Assembly (NCBI RefSeq): GCF_002741055.1
Contig: NZ_CP016809.1
Location: 1,240,001-1,304,000 of the forward strand
Origin: Paenibacillus ihbetae
GTDB taxonomy: Bacteria; Bacillota; Bacilli; Paenibacillales; Paenibacillaceae
DNA length: 64,000 nucleotides
Reading direction: 5' to 3'
Position 1 is the stretch's first letter, and every line of letters begins with the position of its first letter. A program made the translations under genes and the position numbers. The notes below the pieces were generated by a model, which was not told the origin of the DNA, did no database searches, and saw only the letters and a program-made list of their open reading frames with translations. Shown here piece after piece: positions 44,824 through 53,692 of the stretch.

Positions 44824-45762
44824 TTATGCATAAGCCTTGGCAACCCAATGGCCCTTGGATACCTCGACCAGTTCGGTATCATCCACATCCAGCTGGACCG
44901 TTCCGTCCTCGCCCTTGGCGGCCGAAATCGGTCCCTGCATGTCATTTTCCATTTTAAGACGTGTCTTGTTCGCCTCGATTTCCGGATCCGGAATCGGAAT
45001 GGCGGACAGCAGCGTTTTGGTGTAAGGATGGATCGGGTTGGCATACAGCTCTTCACTGTCGGCCAGCTCGACCATTTTTCCGAGATACATTACCGCTACG
45101 CGGTCGCTGATATGCTTGACCATCGACAGGTCGTGAGCGATGAAGAGGTACGTCAAACCGAGGCGGTTCTGCAAATCCTTCAGCAGGTTAACGACCTGTG
45201 CCTGAATCGATACGTCGAGCGCCGAGATCGGCTCGTCGCAAATGATGAATTTCGGATTGACCGCAAGCGCGCGCGCTATGCCGATCCGCTGCCGCTGGCC
45301 GCCCGAGAACTCGTGGGGATAACGCGTCGCATGATCGCTGTTCAGGCCGACCATGTCAAGCAGCTCCTCGATCCGCTTCTTGCGCTCTGCGCGGCTGCCG
45401 GCCATGCCGTGAATATCCAGCGCTTCGCCGATAATGTCGGAAACCGTGAATCTCGGATTCAGCGATGCATACGGATCCTGGAAGATCATCTGCATATCGC
45501 GGCGCATCGCCTTCATTTTCTTCGGCGACAGCTTGTAAATGTCCGTACCATTAAAGTTAACGCTGCCTGCCGTCGGCTCGTACAGACGCAGAATCGTCCG
45601 GCCCGCTGTTGATTTGCCGCAGCCGGATTCCCCGACCATACCGAGCGTTTCGCCTTCGCGGATATAGAAGTTCAGGTTGTCGACCGCCTTGAGCACATTG
45701 CCTCCGCCGACATTAAAATACTTCTTGAGGCCTTTCACTTCAATCAGATGGTTATCCTTCAT
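44824..45762 (-). CDS. oppF: Oligopeptide ABC transporter ATP-binding protein OppF
   Basis: Second ATPase of a peptide importer. The 312-residue protein has Walker A GESGCGKS near residue 47, the Q-loop region [15 protein letters not shown], signature [15 protein letters not shown] near residue 155 and Walker [15 protein letters not shown]. The oligopeptide C-terminal extension near residue 235 ([20 protein letters not shown]) is present. The ATG at 45762 overlaps the oppD TGA stop as ATGA and has GAAGGAGGCG SD, so an upstream in-frame extension is rejected. It is the last gene of oppA-B-C-D-F. Whether the importer prefers di- or oligopeptides cannot be told. Confidence 0.94.
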   Translation of the reverse strand: MKDNHLIEVKGLKKYFNVGGGNVLKAVDNLNFYIREGETLGMVGESGCGKSTAGRTILRLYEPTAGSVNFNGTDIYKLSPKKMKAMRRDMQMIFQDPYASLNPRFTVSDIIGEALDIHGMAGSRAERKKRIEELLDMVGLNSDHATRYPHEFSGGQRQRIGIARALAVNPKFIICDEPISALDVSIQAQVVNLLKDLQNRLGLTYLFIAHDLSMVKHISDRVAVMYLGKMVELADSEELYANPIHPYTKTLLSAIPIPDPEIEANKTRLKMENDMQGPISAAKGEDGTVQLDVDDTELVEVSKGHWVAKAYA

Positions 45763-46754
45763 GAGCTTTGCGCCTCCTTCGCCATCGGATGCAGGTTCCA
45801 GCAGCGCGCCATGTGCGTGTCGCTGAATTCCGTCGCCCCCGGGTCGATCCGTTCGCAAATCTTCATCGCCTCATCGCAGCGGGCGCAGAACGGGCAGCCG
45901 ACAGGCGGCTTAATCAGATCCGGCGGCGTTCCGATAATCGGAATGAGCGGCTCGTCCTTCTTCTGATCCAGGCGCGGCATGGAACGAAGCAGCCCTTTCG
46001 TGTAGGGGTGCTGGGGATTTTTGAAGATCTCCCATTTCGTTCCGGTCTCTACCACTTCGCCGGCATACATGACGATCACGCGATCGCACATGCCGGCCAC
46101 GACGCCGAGATCATGGGTGATCAGAATAATCGAGGTGCCGAGACGCTGCTGCATCTCCTTCATGACGTCCATGATTTGAGCTTGGATCGTCACGTCCAGC
46201 GCCGTTGTAGGTTCGTCCGCAATAAGCAGCGTCGGCTTGCAGGCAAGCGCGATCGCGATCATCGCACGCTGACGCATGCCGCCCGAAAATTCATGCGGGT
46301 ATTGATCAAATCGTTCCTCGGCATTCTTGATGCCGACGAGCTTCAGCATTTCGATCGCCTGCTTCTTCGCTTCGGAGAACGACATGCGCTGATGCTTCAC
46401 GAGCACCTCGGTTATCTGCTTGCCGATTTTGATGGTCGGATTCAGCGAGGTCATCGGATCCTGGAAGATCATCCCGATATCCTTGCCGCGGATCGCTTCC
46501 ATCTGTTTATTCGTTTTTTTGAGAAGGTCCTGCCCTTGGAAAATGACCTCTCCTTTTTTGATCTCTGACGGCGGCGACGGAATCAAACGCATGATGGTCT
46601 GGGCGGTTACGCTTTTACCGCTGCCGGACTCACCAACGATGGCAACCGTCTCCCCCTTGCCGACTTCAAAATTCACGCCGCGCACAGCCTTTACCTCGCC
46701 GCCGCGAACGCGAAACGATACGTTGAGGTCTTTAACCTGCAAGATCGGTTCCAT
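45759..46754 (-). CDS. oppD: Oligopeptide ABC transporter ATP-binding protein OppD
   Basis: First ATPase of the importer, pairing with OppF. The 331-residue protein has Walker A GESGSGKS near residue 40, MIFQDPMTSLNPTIKIGKQ, signature FSGGMRQRAMIAIAL near residue 152 and Walker B LLIADEPTTALDVT. The Cys-rich C-terminal stretch GCPFCARCDEAMKIC near residue 287 is the usual iron-sulfur-like or metal motif of OppD/DppD. ATG has GGAGGTGGGAAGGT SD. It overlaps oppF by four bases. Confidence 0.95.
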   Translation of the reverse strand: MEPILQVKDLNVSFRVRGGEVKAVRGVNFEVGKGETVAIVGESGSGKSVTAQTIMRLIPSPPSEIKKGEVIFQGQDLLKKTNKQMEAIRGKDIGMIFQDPMTSLNPTIKIGKQITEVLVKHQRMSFSEAKKQAIEMLKLVGIKNAEERFDQYPHEFSGGMRQRAMIAIALACKPTLLIADEPTTALDVTIQAQIMDVMKEMQQRLGTSIILITHDLGVVAGMCDRVIVMYAGEVVETGTKWEIFKNPQHPYTKGLLRSMPRLDQKKDEPLIPIIGTPPDLIKPPVGCPFCARCDEAMKICERIDPGATEFSDTHMARCWNLHPMAKEAQSS

Positions 46755-46767
46755 ACCTTCCCACCTC

Positions 46768-47718
46768 CTATTTTTTCAATTTCGGATCCAGCGCATCGCG
46801 CAGACCGTCACCGAAAATGTTGAATGCAAGCATCGTCAAGCTGATGAACAGAGCCGGGAACAGCATCCGCCAAGGATAGTACATCCATCCCGACAGAGCG
46901 TCATTAATCATGGAGCCCCACGAAGCGACCGGCGCTTGTACGCCAAGGCCCAAGAAGCTCAGGAACGCTTCCGAGAAGATCGCGCTCGGCACCGACAAGG
47001 TCAACGTAACGATGATCGGTCCCATCGCATTCGGAATCAAGTGCCGGAACAGCAGCCGCGGCGCGCTTGCGCCCATGGACCTGGAAGCCAACACGAACTC
47101 CCTGTTTTTCAGCTGCATAATTTCGCCTCGCACGATCCAGGACATGTTGATCCACCCTGTAATCGTCAAGGCAAGTATGATCGTCCCGAGACTCGGCTCA
47201 AATACGACCAGAAGCAAAATCGTAACCAGCAAGTAAGGAATGGAATACAAAATTTCTGCGAACTTATTCATGAATTCGTCGACGCGCCCGCCAAAGTACC
47301 CCATAATCCCGCCGTAAATAACGCCGATCATCAGGTCAATGGCTGCCGCCGCAAGGCCTACCGTCAAAGATATGCGGGCTCCCATCCAGGTGCGGACAAA
47401 CACGTCGCGGCCCAGATCGTCCGTACCGAACCAATGCTCGGCGGAAGGCGGAGCGTTCGTATTCATCAAATCATTGGTTTCATAGTCATAATTCGAAATC
47501 ATCGGTCCGATGATCGCCATGATGACAATCAGGATCATGACAACGAGGCCCGTCATCGCAAGCTTATTCTTGCGCAATCGTTCCCAAGAATCCCGCCAGG
47601 AAGACAAGCTTTCCCGCTGGATGACTTCCGACTGCTTCTCATCCGGACCGATCTTCCGGAAATCTTCAGGCGTTAATTGCTGAGCGGCCGGATGAGGCAT
47701 TCCCTGTTCTGTCGCCAT
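46768..47718 (-). CDS. oppC: Oligopeptide ABC transporter permease OppC
   Basis: Inner membrane subunit of the peptide importer, 316 residues. A cytoplasmic N-terminus with SWRDSWERLRKNKLAMTGL precedes the first membrane helix at about 53-73, the OppC signature. The remaining helices lie between 110 and 305, with the EAA-like ATPase-coupling loop REFVLASRSMGASAPRLLFR near residue 190. ATG has GAAGGAGGGG SD. Two bases separate it from oppB and 13 from oppD. It pairs with OppB to form the channel. Confidence 0.94.
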   Translation of the reverse strand: MATEQGMPHPAAQQLTPEDFRKIGPDEKQSEVIQRESLSSWRDSWERLRKNKLAMTGLVVMILIVIMAIIGPMISNYDYETNDLMNTNAPPSAEHWFGTDDLGRDVFVRTWMGARISLTVGLAAAAIDLMIGVIYGGIMGYFGGRVDEFMNKFAEILYSIPYLLVTILLLVVFEPSLGTIILALTITGWINMSWIVRGEIMQLKNREFVLASRSMGASAPRLLFRHLIPNAMGPIIVTLTLSVPSAIFSEAFLSFLGLGVQAPVASWGSMINDALSGWMYYPWRMLFPALFISLTMLAFNIFGDGLRDALDPKLKK

Positions 47719-47720
47719 GT

Positions 47721-48653
47721 TTACCCCTCCTTCCCGCCGGATAGTTTAATGCGCGGATCTACGAATACGTATACGATGTCCGTGACGAAACGCGCCAGCA
47801 TCAGCAGGATGCCGTAGAAAATCGTAATCCCCATGATCACCGTATAGTCACGGTTCGTAATGCTTTCCACAAACTGCTTGCCGATGCCGCCGATACCAAA
47901 AATTTGCTCGATAACGACAGAACCGGTAATAATGTTGGCCGTCATCGGACCGACATACGTAACCACCGGCAGGATGCCGTTGCGGATGACATGGCGGAAC
48001 ATGATCGCAAACCAGTTCAGTCCTTTGGCTTTCGCCGTCTTGATGTAATCCGAATGAAGCACTTCCAGCATGCTGGAGCGGGTCAAACGGGCGATAAACG
48101 CGATCGGCTGCGCGGACAATGCCATAACAGGCAGGACATAATCGAGCGGACCGTCAAAGCCCATGACATTGAACAGGCCGGCCTTCTCCGCCAATACGAA
48201 CTGCAGCATGGATGCCAGGACGAAGCTCGGAACCGCGATCCCGAGAACCGAGATAATCATCGCTATATTGTCAATCAGCTTCCGGTGATAAAGTGCTGCC
48301 AGCATCCCCAGCAGTACGCCGACGATAACGGAGACGACAATCGCGATCAGACCCAAGCGAAGCGAAGGTCCGAACGTATCTACTATAATATCGGTGACCG
48401 ATTGCCCCTGATGCTTCATAGACAATCCGAAATCACCTTGAATGATATTACCTAAATATTTCGTATATTGTTGAAAAACCGGTTTATCCAAATCATACTG
48501 CTCCATCAGCCTCGCCAAGATTTCAGGCGATGGTTTTTTCTCTCCCATAAACGGATCTCCCGGTATGGCCTTCATAAGAAAAAAAGTGGCTGAGATCAGT
48601 ATGAACAAGGATACAAGCATGTAAAAAAACTTACTCGCCACATACCTCAGCAT
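47721..48653 (-). CDS. oppB: Oligopeptide ABC transporter permease OppB
   Basis: The other membrane subunit, 310 residues, with a helix at residues 10-30, then a periplasmic-type domain with GDPFMGEKKPSPEILARLME, and five more helices from about 100. The coupling loop SDYIKTAKAKGLNWFAIMFR sits near residue 210. The gene order and the FGLSMKHQGQSVTDII stretch match OppB/DppB. ATG has CAGGAGGACGA SD. It begins about 210 bases after oppA; the gap contains a terminator-like hairpin. Confidence 0.94.
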   Translation of the reverse strand: MLRYVASKFFYMLVSLFILISATFFLMKAIPGDPFMGEKKPSPEILARLMEQYDLDKPVFQQYTKYLGNIIQGDFGLSMKHQGQSVTDIIVDTFGPSLRLGLIAIVVSVIVGVLLGMLAALYHRKLIDNIAMIISVLGIAVPSFVLASMLQFVLAEKAGLFNVMGFDGPLDYVLPVMALSAQPIAFIARLTRSSMLEVLHSDYIKTAKAKGLNWFAIMFRHVIRNGILPVVTYVGPMTANIITGSVVIEQIFGIGGIGKQFVESITNRDYTVIMGITIFYGILLMLARFVTDIVYVFVDPRIKLSGGKEG

Positions 48654-48780
48654 TCTTGTCGTCCTCCTGCTCCTGTTGTTCTATACCAAGCCGTCTATTT
48701 CATTGTAGTCTTCCCTAATCAAATGAGCATCCAATAAGTTTCACCAATGGACACAGGATTTGGTAACCGGGCGCTCATAC

Positions 48781-48832
48781 AAAAAAATCGGGATATATAT
48801 GAGGTGTAAGAAGCCCCACATATATATCCCGA
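48781..48832 (-). terminator. Terminator between oppA and oppB
   Basis: TCGGGATATATATG and CATATATATCCCGA form a perfect 14-bp stem on the reverse strand, followed by about seven T. It lies about 33 bases past the oppA stop and before oppB. Partial readthrough would give more binding protein than transporter, a common arrangement in peptide importers. Confidence 0.92.
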
Positions 48833-48864
48833 ACTGCAACCTTTTATAAAGGAATTACAGAAGA

Positions 48865-50526
48865 CTACTCGATATACGCACGTGTGAAATCGATATCGCC
48901 TTTATAATCAAGATGGAGGTTCTTCACCCAAGGTTTAACCAGGGAAACGCTGGAGTAGTAGTAGATCGGCATAACAACCTGGTTGTCCTGAACGAGAATC
49001 TTCTCCGCTTGAGACATCAATTCCATGCGCTTCGCATTGTCGCTGGTCGCATAGGCTTCCTTGACAAGCTTGTCATACTCTTCGCTCTTGAAGCCGGTAT
49101 CGTTGTTGCCGCCGGTCGATGTCCACATGTCGATATAGGTCATCGGGTCATTGTAGTCGGCTCCCCATCCGGAACGTGCGACTTGGTAGTTGAGATCCGT
49201 ACGGTTCTTCAAGAATACGCCCCACTCTTGGTTTTGTACCTTAACCGTTACGCCAAGGTTGTTCTTCCACATATCCGCGATGGCCAGCGCAATTTTCTTG
49301 TGGTTGTCATCGGAGTTATGGATCAGCGTAACCTCTGGCAGCGTCGTATAGCCTTTTTCCTTCATGCCTTGCTCGAGCAGCTTCTTCGCTTCTTCCAGAT
49401 TCTCATTGAAGTAGTTGTCAGGAACTTCTTTACGGTATTCATCCTTCTCGCCTTTGATGCCCGGAGGAACGAAGCCGTAAGCCGGGAGCTGTCCGCCTTG
49501 CGTAATTTTCTCTACGATCGCCTTGCGGTCGATTGCCATCGAAAATGCTTTTCGGATGTTTACGTTATCAAACGGTTCTTCCGTTGTATTAAAGATATAG
49601 AAGTACGTCGAGGCGATCCCCTTGATCACGAGCTCATCGCCAAGCTCTTTCTTCACCGCGTTCAGCTGGTCCGTCGGAATGTTTCCTGTCGGATGTCCGG
49701 CATAATCCAGCTCGTCGTTACGATAGCTGGCAAGCTCGGTCGCAGAGCTGTTAACGATGCTCATTTGTACTTTCTCAAGCTTGATGGAATCTTTATCCCA
49801 ATACTGGTCGTTCTTCACAAGCTCGATCTTTTGGCCTTTCGTCATTTGTGAAACTTTGAACGGACCATTGCCGATCAACGTATCCGGTTTCGTTGCCCAA
49901 GAAGCGTTGCCTTCAACGGATTTATGAACCGGGAAATACGTTTGGAACGACATAAGGCTCAGGAAGTATGGCGTCGGGTTTTCCAGCGTCACTTCCAGCG
50001 TGTAGTCATCGGTTGCTTTTACACCGACTTCGTTAACGTCTTTCAAATCTCCTTTGTTGTACGCTTCAGCATTCTTGATGTAGTACAGCTGGTAAGCGTA
50101 AGGGGATGCGGGAGTAAAGTTAGGGTCGAGCACGCGCTTCCACGCGAATTCGAAATCCTTGGCCGTTACCGGATCGCCGTTGCTCCATTTGGCGTCCTTG
50201 CGAAGGGTGAACACATATTTGAGGCCATCTTCGGAGATGTCCCATTTTTCCGCTACGCCAGGTTCTTCCGTGCCGTCGGCACCTTTGCGAACCAGACCTT
50301 CAAACACAGCGTTGATTACCGTATTCGATGTATTGTCCTGGGACAATCCTGGATCCAATGTCGGAGGGTCGGAGGCAAGGTTCATGCGAAAGACTTGTTC
50401 TTTCGGCTTGTTCCCTGTTCCGCTGTTGGCACTTTGATCATTCTTGTCAGCTCCGCATGCGGCCAACACTGAACTGAAGGCAAGAATCAGTGTCATGAGA
50501 AGCAGCAGTTTCTTGTGTTTCTTCAT
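48865..50526 (-). CDS. oppA: Oligopeptide-binding lipoprotein OppA
   Basis: Extracytoplasmic receptor that captures peptides for the OppBCDF importer. The 553-residue protein has a type II signal peptide with the lipobox SVLAACGAD, Cys at about 24, followed by a Ser/Asn/Gly linker. The solute-binding fold has MNLASDPPTLDPGLSQDNTS near the start of the mature part, VAEKWDISEDGLKYVFTLR, and TYIDMWTS near residue 450. ATG has GAGGGGGATAA SD. TATAAT lies about 55 bases upstream of the start codon. Length matches SBP_bac_5 family. Confidence 0.95.
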   Translation of the reverse strand: MKKHKKLLLLMTLILAFSSVLAACGADKNDQSANSGTGNKPKEQVFRMNLASDPPTLDPGLSQDNTSNTVINAVFEGLVRKGADGTEEPGVAEKWDISEDGLKYVFTLRKDAKWSNGDPVTAKDFEFAWKRVLDPNFTPASPYAYQLYYIKNAEAYNKGDLKDVNEVGVKATDDYTLEVTLENPTPYFLSLMSFQTYFPVHKSVEGNASWATKPDTLIGNGPFKVSQMTKGQKIELVKNDQYWDKDSIKLEKVQMSIVNSSATELASYRNDELDYAGHPTGNIPTDQLNAVKKELGDELVIKGIASTYFYIFNTTEEPFDNVNIRKAFSMAIDRKAIVEKITQGGQLPAYGFVPPGIKGEKDEYRKEVPDNYFNENLEEAKKLLEQGMKEKGYTTLPEVTLIHNSDDNHKKIALAIADMWKNNLGVTVKVQNQEWGVFLKNRTDLNYQVARSGWGADYNDPMTYIDMWTSTGGNNDTGFKSEEYDKLVKEAYATSDNAKRMELMSQAEKILVQDNQVVMPIYYYSSVSLVKPWVKNLHLDYKGDIDFTRAYIE

Positions 50527-50610
50527 CTTGCGTTATCCCCCTCATAAAATTAGGTATATGCTTATCGATTATACAACCAGTGGTCAAAAAAATCCATAAA
50601 TCAGAAAATT

Positions 50611-50643
50611 GAAAAATCTGCCTGATCCTAGATCTGGCAGATT
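50611..50643 (-). terminator. Intrinsic terminator after DUF3397 gene
   Basis: AATCTGCC(AGATC) and (GATC)AGGCAGATT pair on the reverse strand around TAG, then a short T-run. It separates the panE/DUF3397 pair from the opp operon. Confidence 0.8.
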
Positions 50644-50675
50644 CCCCAAGTGTTATCTTAACGATTAAGTTGTCC

Positions 50676-51062
50676 CTATGTAACCTTAATTATGTATGTT
50701 AATAGTCCAAAAAATGTAAAAAGTAAGTACCCTGCGCTTAATCCGACAAACCCCAGCCGCCATACCGCCCTGACGAGTCTTTTCCCATTAACCCGGCCCT
50801 TCCAGCGGTTTTGTGCACTTCCGATCAGCCCTGCCCCGATGAGCAGCAGCAGTAAGATGAGATAAAAACCGAATTTTGACTGGAAGGTAATGTTAAATAA
50901 GGCCGATACCGAGAAGATTAAAAAGAAGGTCGTCACGTCCATAGCAAGCTCAATCGCCTGCTTACGGCTGTTTCCCTTTCGAATGACGATGAAGTACACC
51001 AAGAAGAACGGAATGAACGGAATTACACTCAACCAAAAGAACAGATTATTCAAGAAACCCAT
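50676..51062 (-). CDS. DUF3397 family membrane protein
   Basis: A 128-residue protein with four predicted helices (about 6-27, 40-60, 65-83 and 105-126). The FFLVYFIVIRKGNSRKQAIELAMDVTTFFLI and AGLIGSAQNRWKGRVNGKRLVRAVWRL segments resemble the DUF3397 family of bacilli, whose function is unknown. ATG has TAGGAGGTACG SD. It lies 13 bases after panE, so the two form an operon. Confidence 0.75.
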   Translation of the reverse strand: MGFLNNLFFWLSVIPFIPFFLVYFIVIRKGNSRKQAIELAMDVTTFFLIFSVSALFNITFQSKFGFYLILLLLLIGAGLIGSAQNRWKGRVNGKRLVRAVWRLGFVGLSAGYLLFTFFGLLTYIIKVT

Positions 51063-51075
51063 GCCAACGTACCTC

Positions 51076-52035
51076 CTATATAGTCATCCCCTCAATAAGC
51101 TGTAAAATGAGCTCGTGGTGTGGTGTAGCTACTCTATACCTTCTGCCCATGCGGACGATACTTCCGTTAATCCAGGCCGCTTCCGTTGTGCGCCCCTCAA
51201 GCACATCCTTCAGCATCGAGGAGGTGTTATCCGAGGTAGACCGGCAGACTTGCTCGATTTGCTCCCATAGATGGCTCCCAAACGGGATATTGCCTGCCAT
51301 ATATACGGCCTTTCCTTCATCGTAAAGCGCCCTCATGATCGCCACCCGCTGCGGTGAGGCAAGCAGCTCTCCGTTTCGAACCCGCCACAACGCCGTCAGC
51401 GGATTGATGACAGCATTCATGAGCAGCTTCCGATAGATCATCTCTTCCATTTCTTTCGACAAAAACGACTCAAATCCTGCACGGTTAAGCTGTCTCACCA
51501 GCTCGATTTCGGATTCGTCCTCCTGCTCCAGACCGCTGGACCCCTCAGCTTGGGGCAGCTTCCCGATCGTCGTCGTTCCGTGTCCTGCATGAAGCACCGA
51601 TGCCGCTCCGTTACGCTTGGCGCCCTCCGTCGTTATCGCTGCGTAAAGCTCCCAGGCCGGCAGGAAGCGATTAAGAAGCTCTATATGGCCTGTTCCGTTT
51701 TGGAAGCAAACTAACCTGCGCTTCGCATCCCCGTACGGGAGGAAAACTTGCTTCGCCGTCTCCTCGATTCCTTGCTGTTTCAGCATTAGAAATAGATAAT
51801 CTGCTTCCTCCGCCCCGCCCCGAGCCGAGAAGGCAGACAGCGGATATGCCTCGATCCGGTCCGGCTGGACCACGGTCCGTTCGCCGGCCGTATGTTCAAG
51901 CGAAATCCCTTCTGTCCCGATTTTCTCCGCCTGTTGAACGCTGCGGCACCATAATGTAACGTCATTTCCTGCTGCCGCAAGCTTCGCGGCATATAGCAAG
52001 CCCAAGGAACCGGCACCCAAAATATGTATGTTCAT
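51076..52035 (-). CDS. panE: Ketopantoate reductase (PanE/ApbA family)
   Basis: NADPH-dependent reduction of ketopantoate to pantoate in CoA synthesis is the family reaction. The 319-residue protein begins MNIHILGAGSLGLLYAAKLA, a Rossmann glycine motif, followed by the LMLKQQGIEETAKQ region and the C-terminal helical domain with AVINPLTALWRVRNGELLAS (Lys/Asn-type active site region) and NTSSMLKDVLEGRTTEAAWING, the family-typical end. ATG at 52035 has GGAGGTAAG six bases before; the upstream in-frame extension is rejected. Bacilli often carry two such genes and substrate is not certain. Confidence 0.85.
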   Translation of the reverse strand: MNIHILGAGSLGLLYAAKLAAAGNDVTLWCRSVQQAEKIGTEGISLEHTAGERTVVQPDRIEAYPLSAFSARGGAEEADYLFLMLKQQGIEETAKQVFLPYGDAKRRLVCFQNGTGHIELLNRFLPAWELYAAITTEGAKRNGAASVLHAGHGTTTIGKLPQAEGSSGLEQEDESEIELVRQLNRAGFESFLSKEMEEMIYRKLLMNAVINPLTALWRVRNGELLASPQRVAIMRALYDEGKAVYMAGNIPFGSHLWEQIEQVCRSTSDNTSSMLKDVLEGRTTEAAWINGSIVRMGRRYRVATPHHELILQLIEGMTI

Positions 52036-52114
52036 GCTTACCTCCGCCATCGCTAGAAATAACAAAATGCTGTACTAGCTCTAGTATATATCAGAAAGAT
52101 TTCATATACGCACA

Positions 52115-52154
52115 AATAACCCGCCAAAGCGCATGAAATGCACTAATGCGGGTT
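52115..52154 (-). terminator. Terminator-like hairpin after rsfA-like gene
   Basis: AACCCGC and GCGGGTT on the reverse strand enclose a region with the inner TGCATTTCATGCG repeat, then ATTTGTG. The T-run is short, so confidence is moderate. Confidence 0.6.
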
Positions 52155-52186
52155 ACGGCTGCTAGCATCGAATGTCTAGCCTGTTT

Positions 52187-52837
52187 CTATTCGATTCGTT
52201 CCAGATTTCCGTTGGCGTCCATTTTGAAGCGGGTCTTGAGCTCCTCGTCTTCTTCATTCAGAAAGGCCAATCTTCGCGCACGGTCCATGATCTGGATCAG
52301 CGCCTTATAGTCATCATTGACGACATGGTAATCGGTTTTCACTTCGCTGACTTCCTTCAGGAGACGCTCATTCTCGCTGCGTAGTCTTGCAAGCTCTTCC
52401 TCTTTCTCGCGCAGCGTTTTCTCCAGCAGCTTATACTGGCGTGAGCTTTCCTGCAATCCGCCCTTCCATTGACGAAGGAAACGGATGACGGCATCAATGG
52501 ACAGCGTTTCTTCCGTGGCCCCGTCATTTTTATAAGCATCCTGTTCCAGTTCCTGGGCAGCCACGCCTGCAACCTGCGGGCCGCTAAGCGACGACTGCTT
52601 TTTATAATAACTTCTCTTTTGACGCTGGGATTTCGCCAAGCTGATCGCTTCCTCGTATTTTTTGCGCACGCAGCTGTTCCATCGAAATCCGCAGGCGGCC
52701 GAAGTGCGGCCGATCCGCTCTCCCACTTCCTCAAAGGCGGCCAATTGGGTGCTGCCCTCCCGAATATGGCGCAGGGTCACCTCCGCTAAAATCAGATCAT
52801 CCTCTGCGCTCCATGCATCCTGTCTTACTGCTGACAT
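52187..52837 (-). CDS. rsfA: RsfA-family prespore transcriptional regulator
   Basis: RsfA is a forespore regulator that fine-tunes part of the sigma-F regulon in Bacillus. The 216-residue protein has an N-terminal SANT/Myb-like domain (DAWSAEDDLILAEVTLRHIR and GRTSAACGFRWNSCVRKKY), then a polar linker, and a coiled coil near residues 120-180. ATG at 52837 with AGGAGG ten bases upstream is the likely start. The divergent DUF2626 gene begins about 350 bases away. A forespore promoter is expected but I could not fix one. Confidence 0.85.
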   Translation of the reverse strand: MSAVRQDAWSAEDDLILAEVTLRHIREGSTQLAAFEEVGERIGRTSAACGFRWNSCVRKKYEEAISLAKSQRQKRSYYKKQSSLSGPQVAGVAAQELEQDAYKNDGATEETLSIDAVIRFLRQWKGGLQESSRQYKLLEKTLREKEEELARLRSENERLLKEVSEVKTDYHVVNDDYKALIQIMDRARRLAFLNEEDEELKTRFKMDANGNLERIE

Positions 52838-53107
52838 ACCATAAAACCCTCCTAACGACATCCTAAAATAACCGTCTTCAATACCGTAAATCGGCTGCTG
52901 AATAGGGTATAAAAACTGCTTAATTAATTCCTATGCCTCTCATAGAGTTCATAGAATCTATTTGATACTAAAATGTATTTCCATTTTGATTACAGATCAT
53001 ACGCTTATACGGGGAATTGGTCCGAAACGCCAGAAAAACTTCCTGATTATTTCGGAACCTTCTTTGCACATAATAAAAATAAAAGCAGGTTTTTCTTGAG
53101 TTAGGCG

Positions 53108-53136
53108 TTTACACCATTTTCCCGTAACGCTATAAT
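53108..53136 (+). promoter_or_regulatory. Sigma-A promoter of the DUF2626 gene
   Basis: TTTACA (53108-53113) and TATAAT (53131-53136), 17 bases apart. It lies in the 344-base gap between the divergent rsfA-like and DUF2626 genes. The remainder of that gap, 52838-53107, is AT-rich and shows no gene. Confidence 0.85.
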
Positions 53137-53181
53137 GGGAATAGCGGCATTATGTGCGTACATACGAGAGGAGGATATATC

Positions 53182-53418
53182 GTGGCACGGATGTTTCGAG
53201 TGCTGGGCTTTTTTACCCTAACGATCGGGTTAATGGCCTTCGCCGGTGATCTTATTGAAATGGCTCTGCTGTTCTTCCTGCAGACCGCATTTTTCGTGAT
53301 CCTGGGATATTTGAAATTCACGGAGAGAACCTATATTCTTCTCTTCTGGGCTTATATGATCGTGACCTTCACAGGCTTCAGCTACTGGACGGTCTTCGTT
53401 ATGGGCAAGCCGCTCTAA
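53182..53418 (+). CDS. DUF2626 family membrane protein
   Basis: A 78-residue protein with three helices covering almost its whole length: VLGFFTLTIGLMAFAGDLI, LFFLQTAFFVILGYL and ILLFWAYMIVTFTGFSYWT. It fits the small DUF2626 family found in bacilli, function unknown. GTG at 53182 has AGGAGGATATATC SD seven bases before and gives the conserved MARMFRVLG-type start; the ATG three codons later is a possible alternative. It has its own promoter, and a small ORF overlaps its stop codon. Confidence 0.8.
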   Translation: MARMFRVLGFFTLTIGLMAFAGDLIEMALLFFLQTAFFVILGYLKFTERTYILLFWAYMIVTFTGFSYWTVFVMGKPL

Positions 53419-53600
53419 TGAATGCCAACAAACCAAGCAGGCGAATATCCGCTCCCGCTGGCGCTTTTAGCTTGGACAACCCGGCTAGGCTATAGCCGGG
53501 CGCGGATGATTTCCTTGCGATTCGTGAACAGTATCTTCAAAGAAAAAGCGATCCGGAGCATTTGGCTGCGGGTCGTTTTTTTTCAGCTCCAAAAGGTTGA
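53418..53600 (+). pseudogene. Small ORF interrupted by an in-frame TAG
   Basis: The frame starts with ATG overlapping the DUF2626 stop (TAATG) and runs 60 codons to TGA at 53598-53600, but codon 26 is TAG (53493-53495). Before it the product reads KPSRRISAPAGAFSLDNPARL, and after it PGADDFLAIREQYLQRKSDP then EHLAAGRFFSAPKG, which looks protein-like. It could be a nonsense-mutated remnant, a coupled ORF ending at TAG, or a chance frame. The 3-prime part overlaps a terminator-like hairpin, which argues for caution. No family was recognised. Confidence 0.35.
53549..53583 (+). terminator. Intrinsic terminator after the DUF2626 gene
   Basis: CGATCCGGAGC and GCTGCGGGTCG pair with one mismatch and one wobble around ATTTG, followed by eight T. 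It lies within the 3-prime half of the small ORF at 53418-53600. Confidence 0.78.
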
Positions 53601-53692
53601 TATTTATAGTGTCATCATCATATATTGGTTAACAATGAAGGGACAGCGGATGGATTCCTTTCGTCTAAACAACCATTCAAGGAGGACTCCTG

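Noticed and set aside
53440..53520. Possible riboswitch between the DUF2626 and coiled-coil genes
   Set aside because: An ATCCGC/GCGGAT pairing with an inner CCCGGCTA/TAGCCGGG hairpin is present, but no known riboswitch core could be matched.
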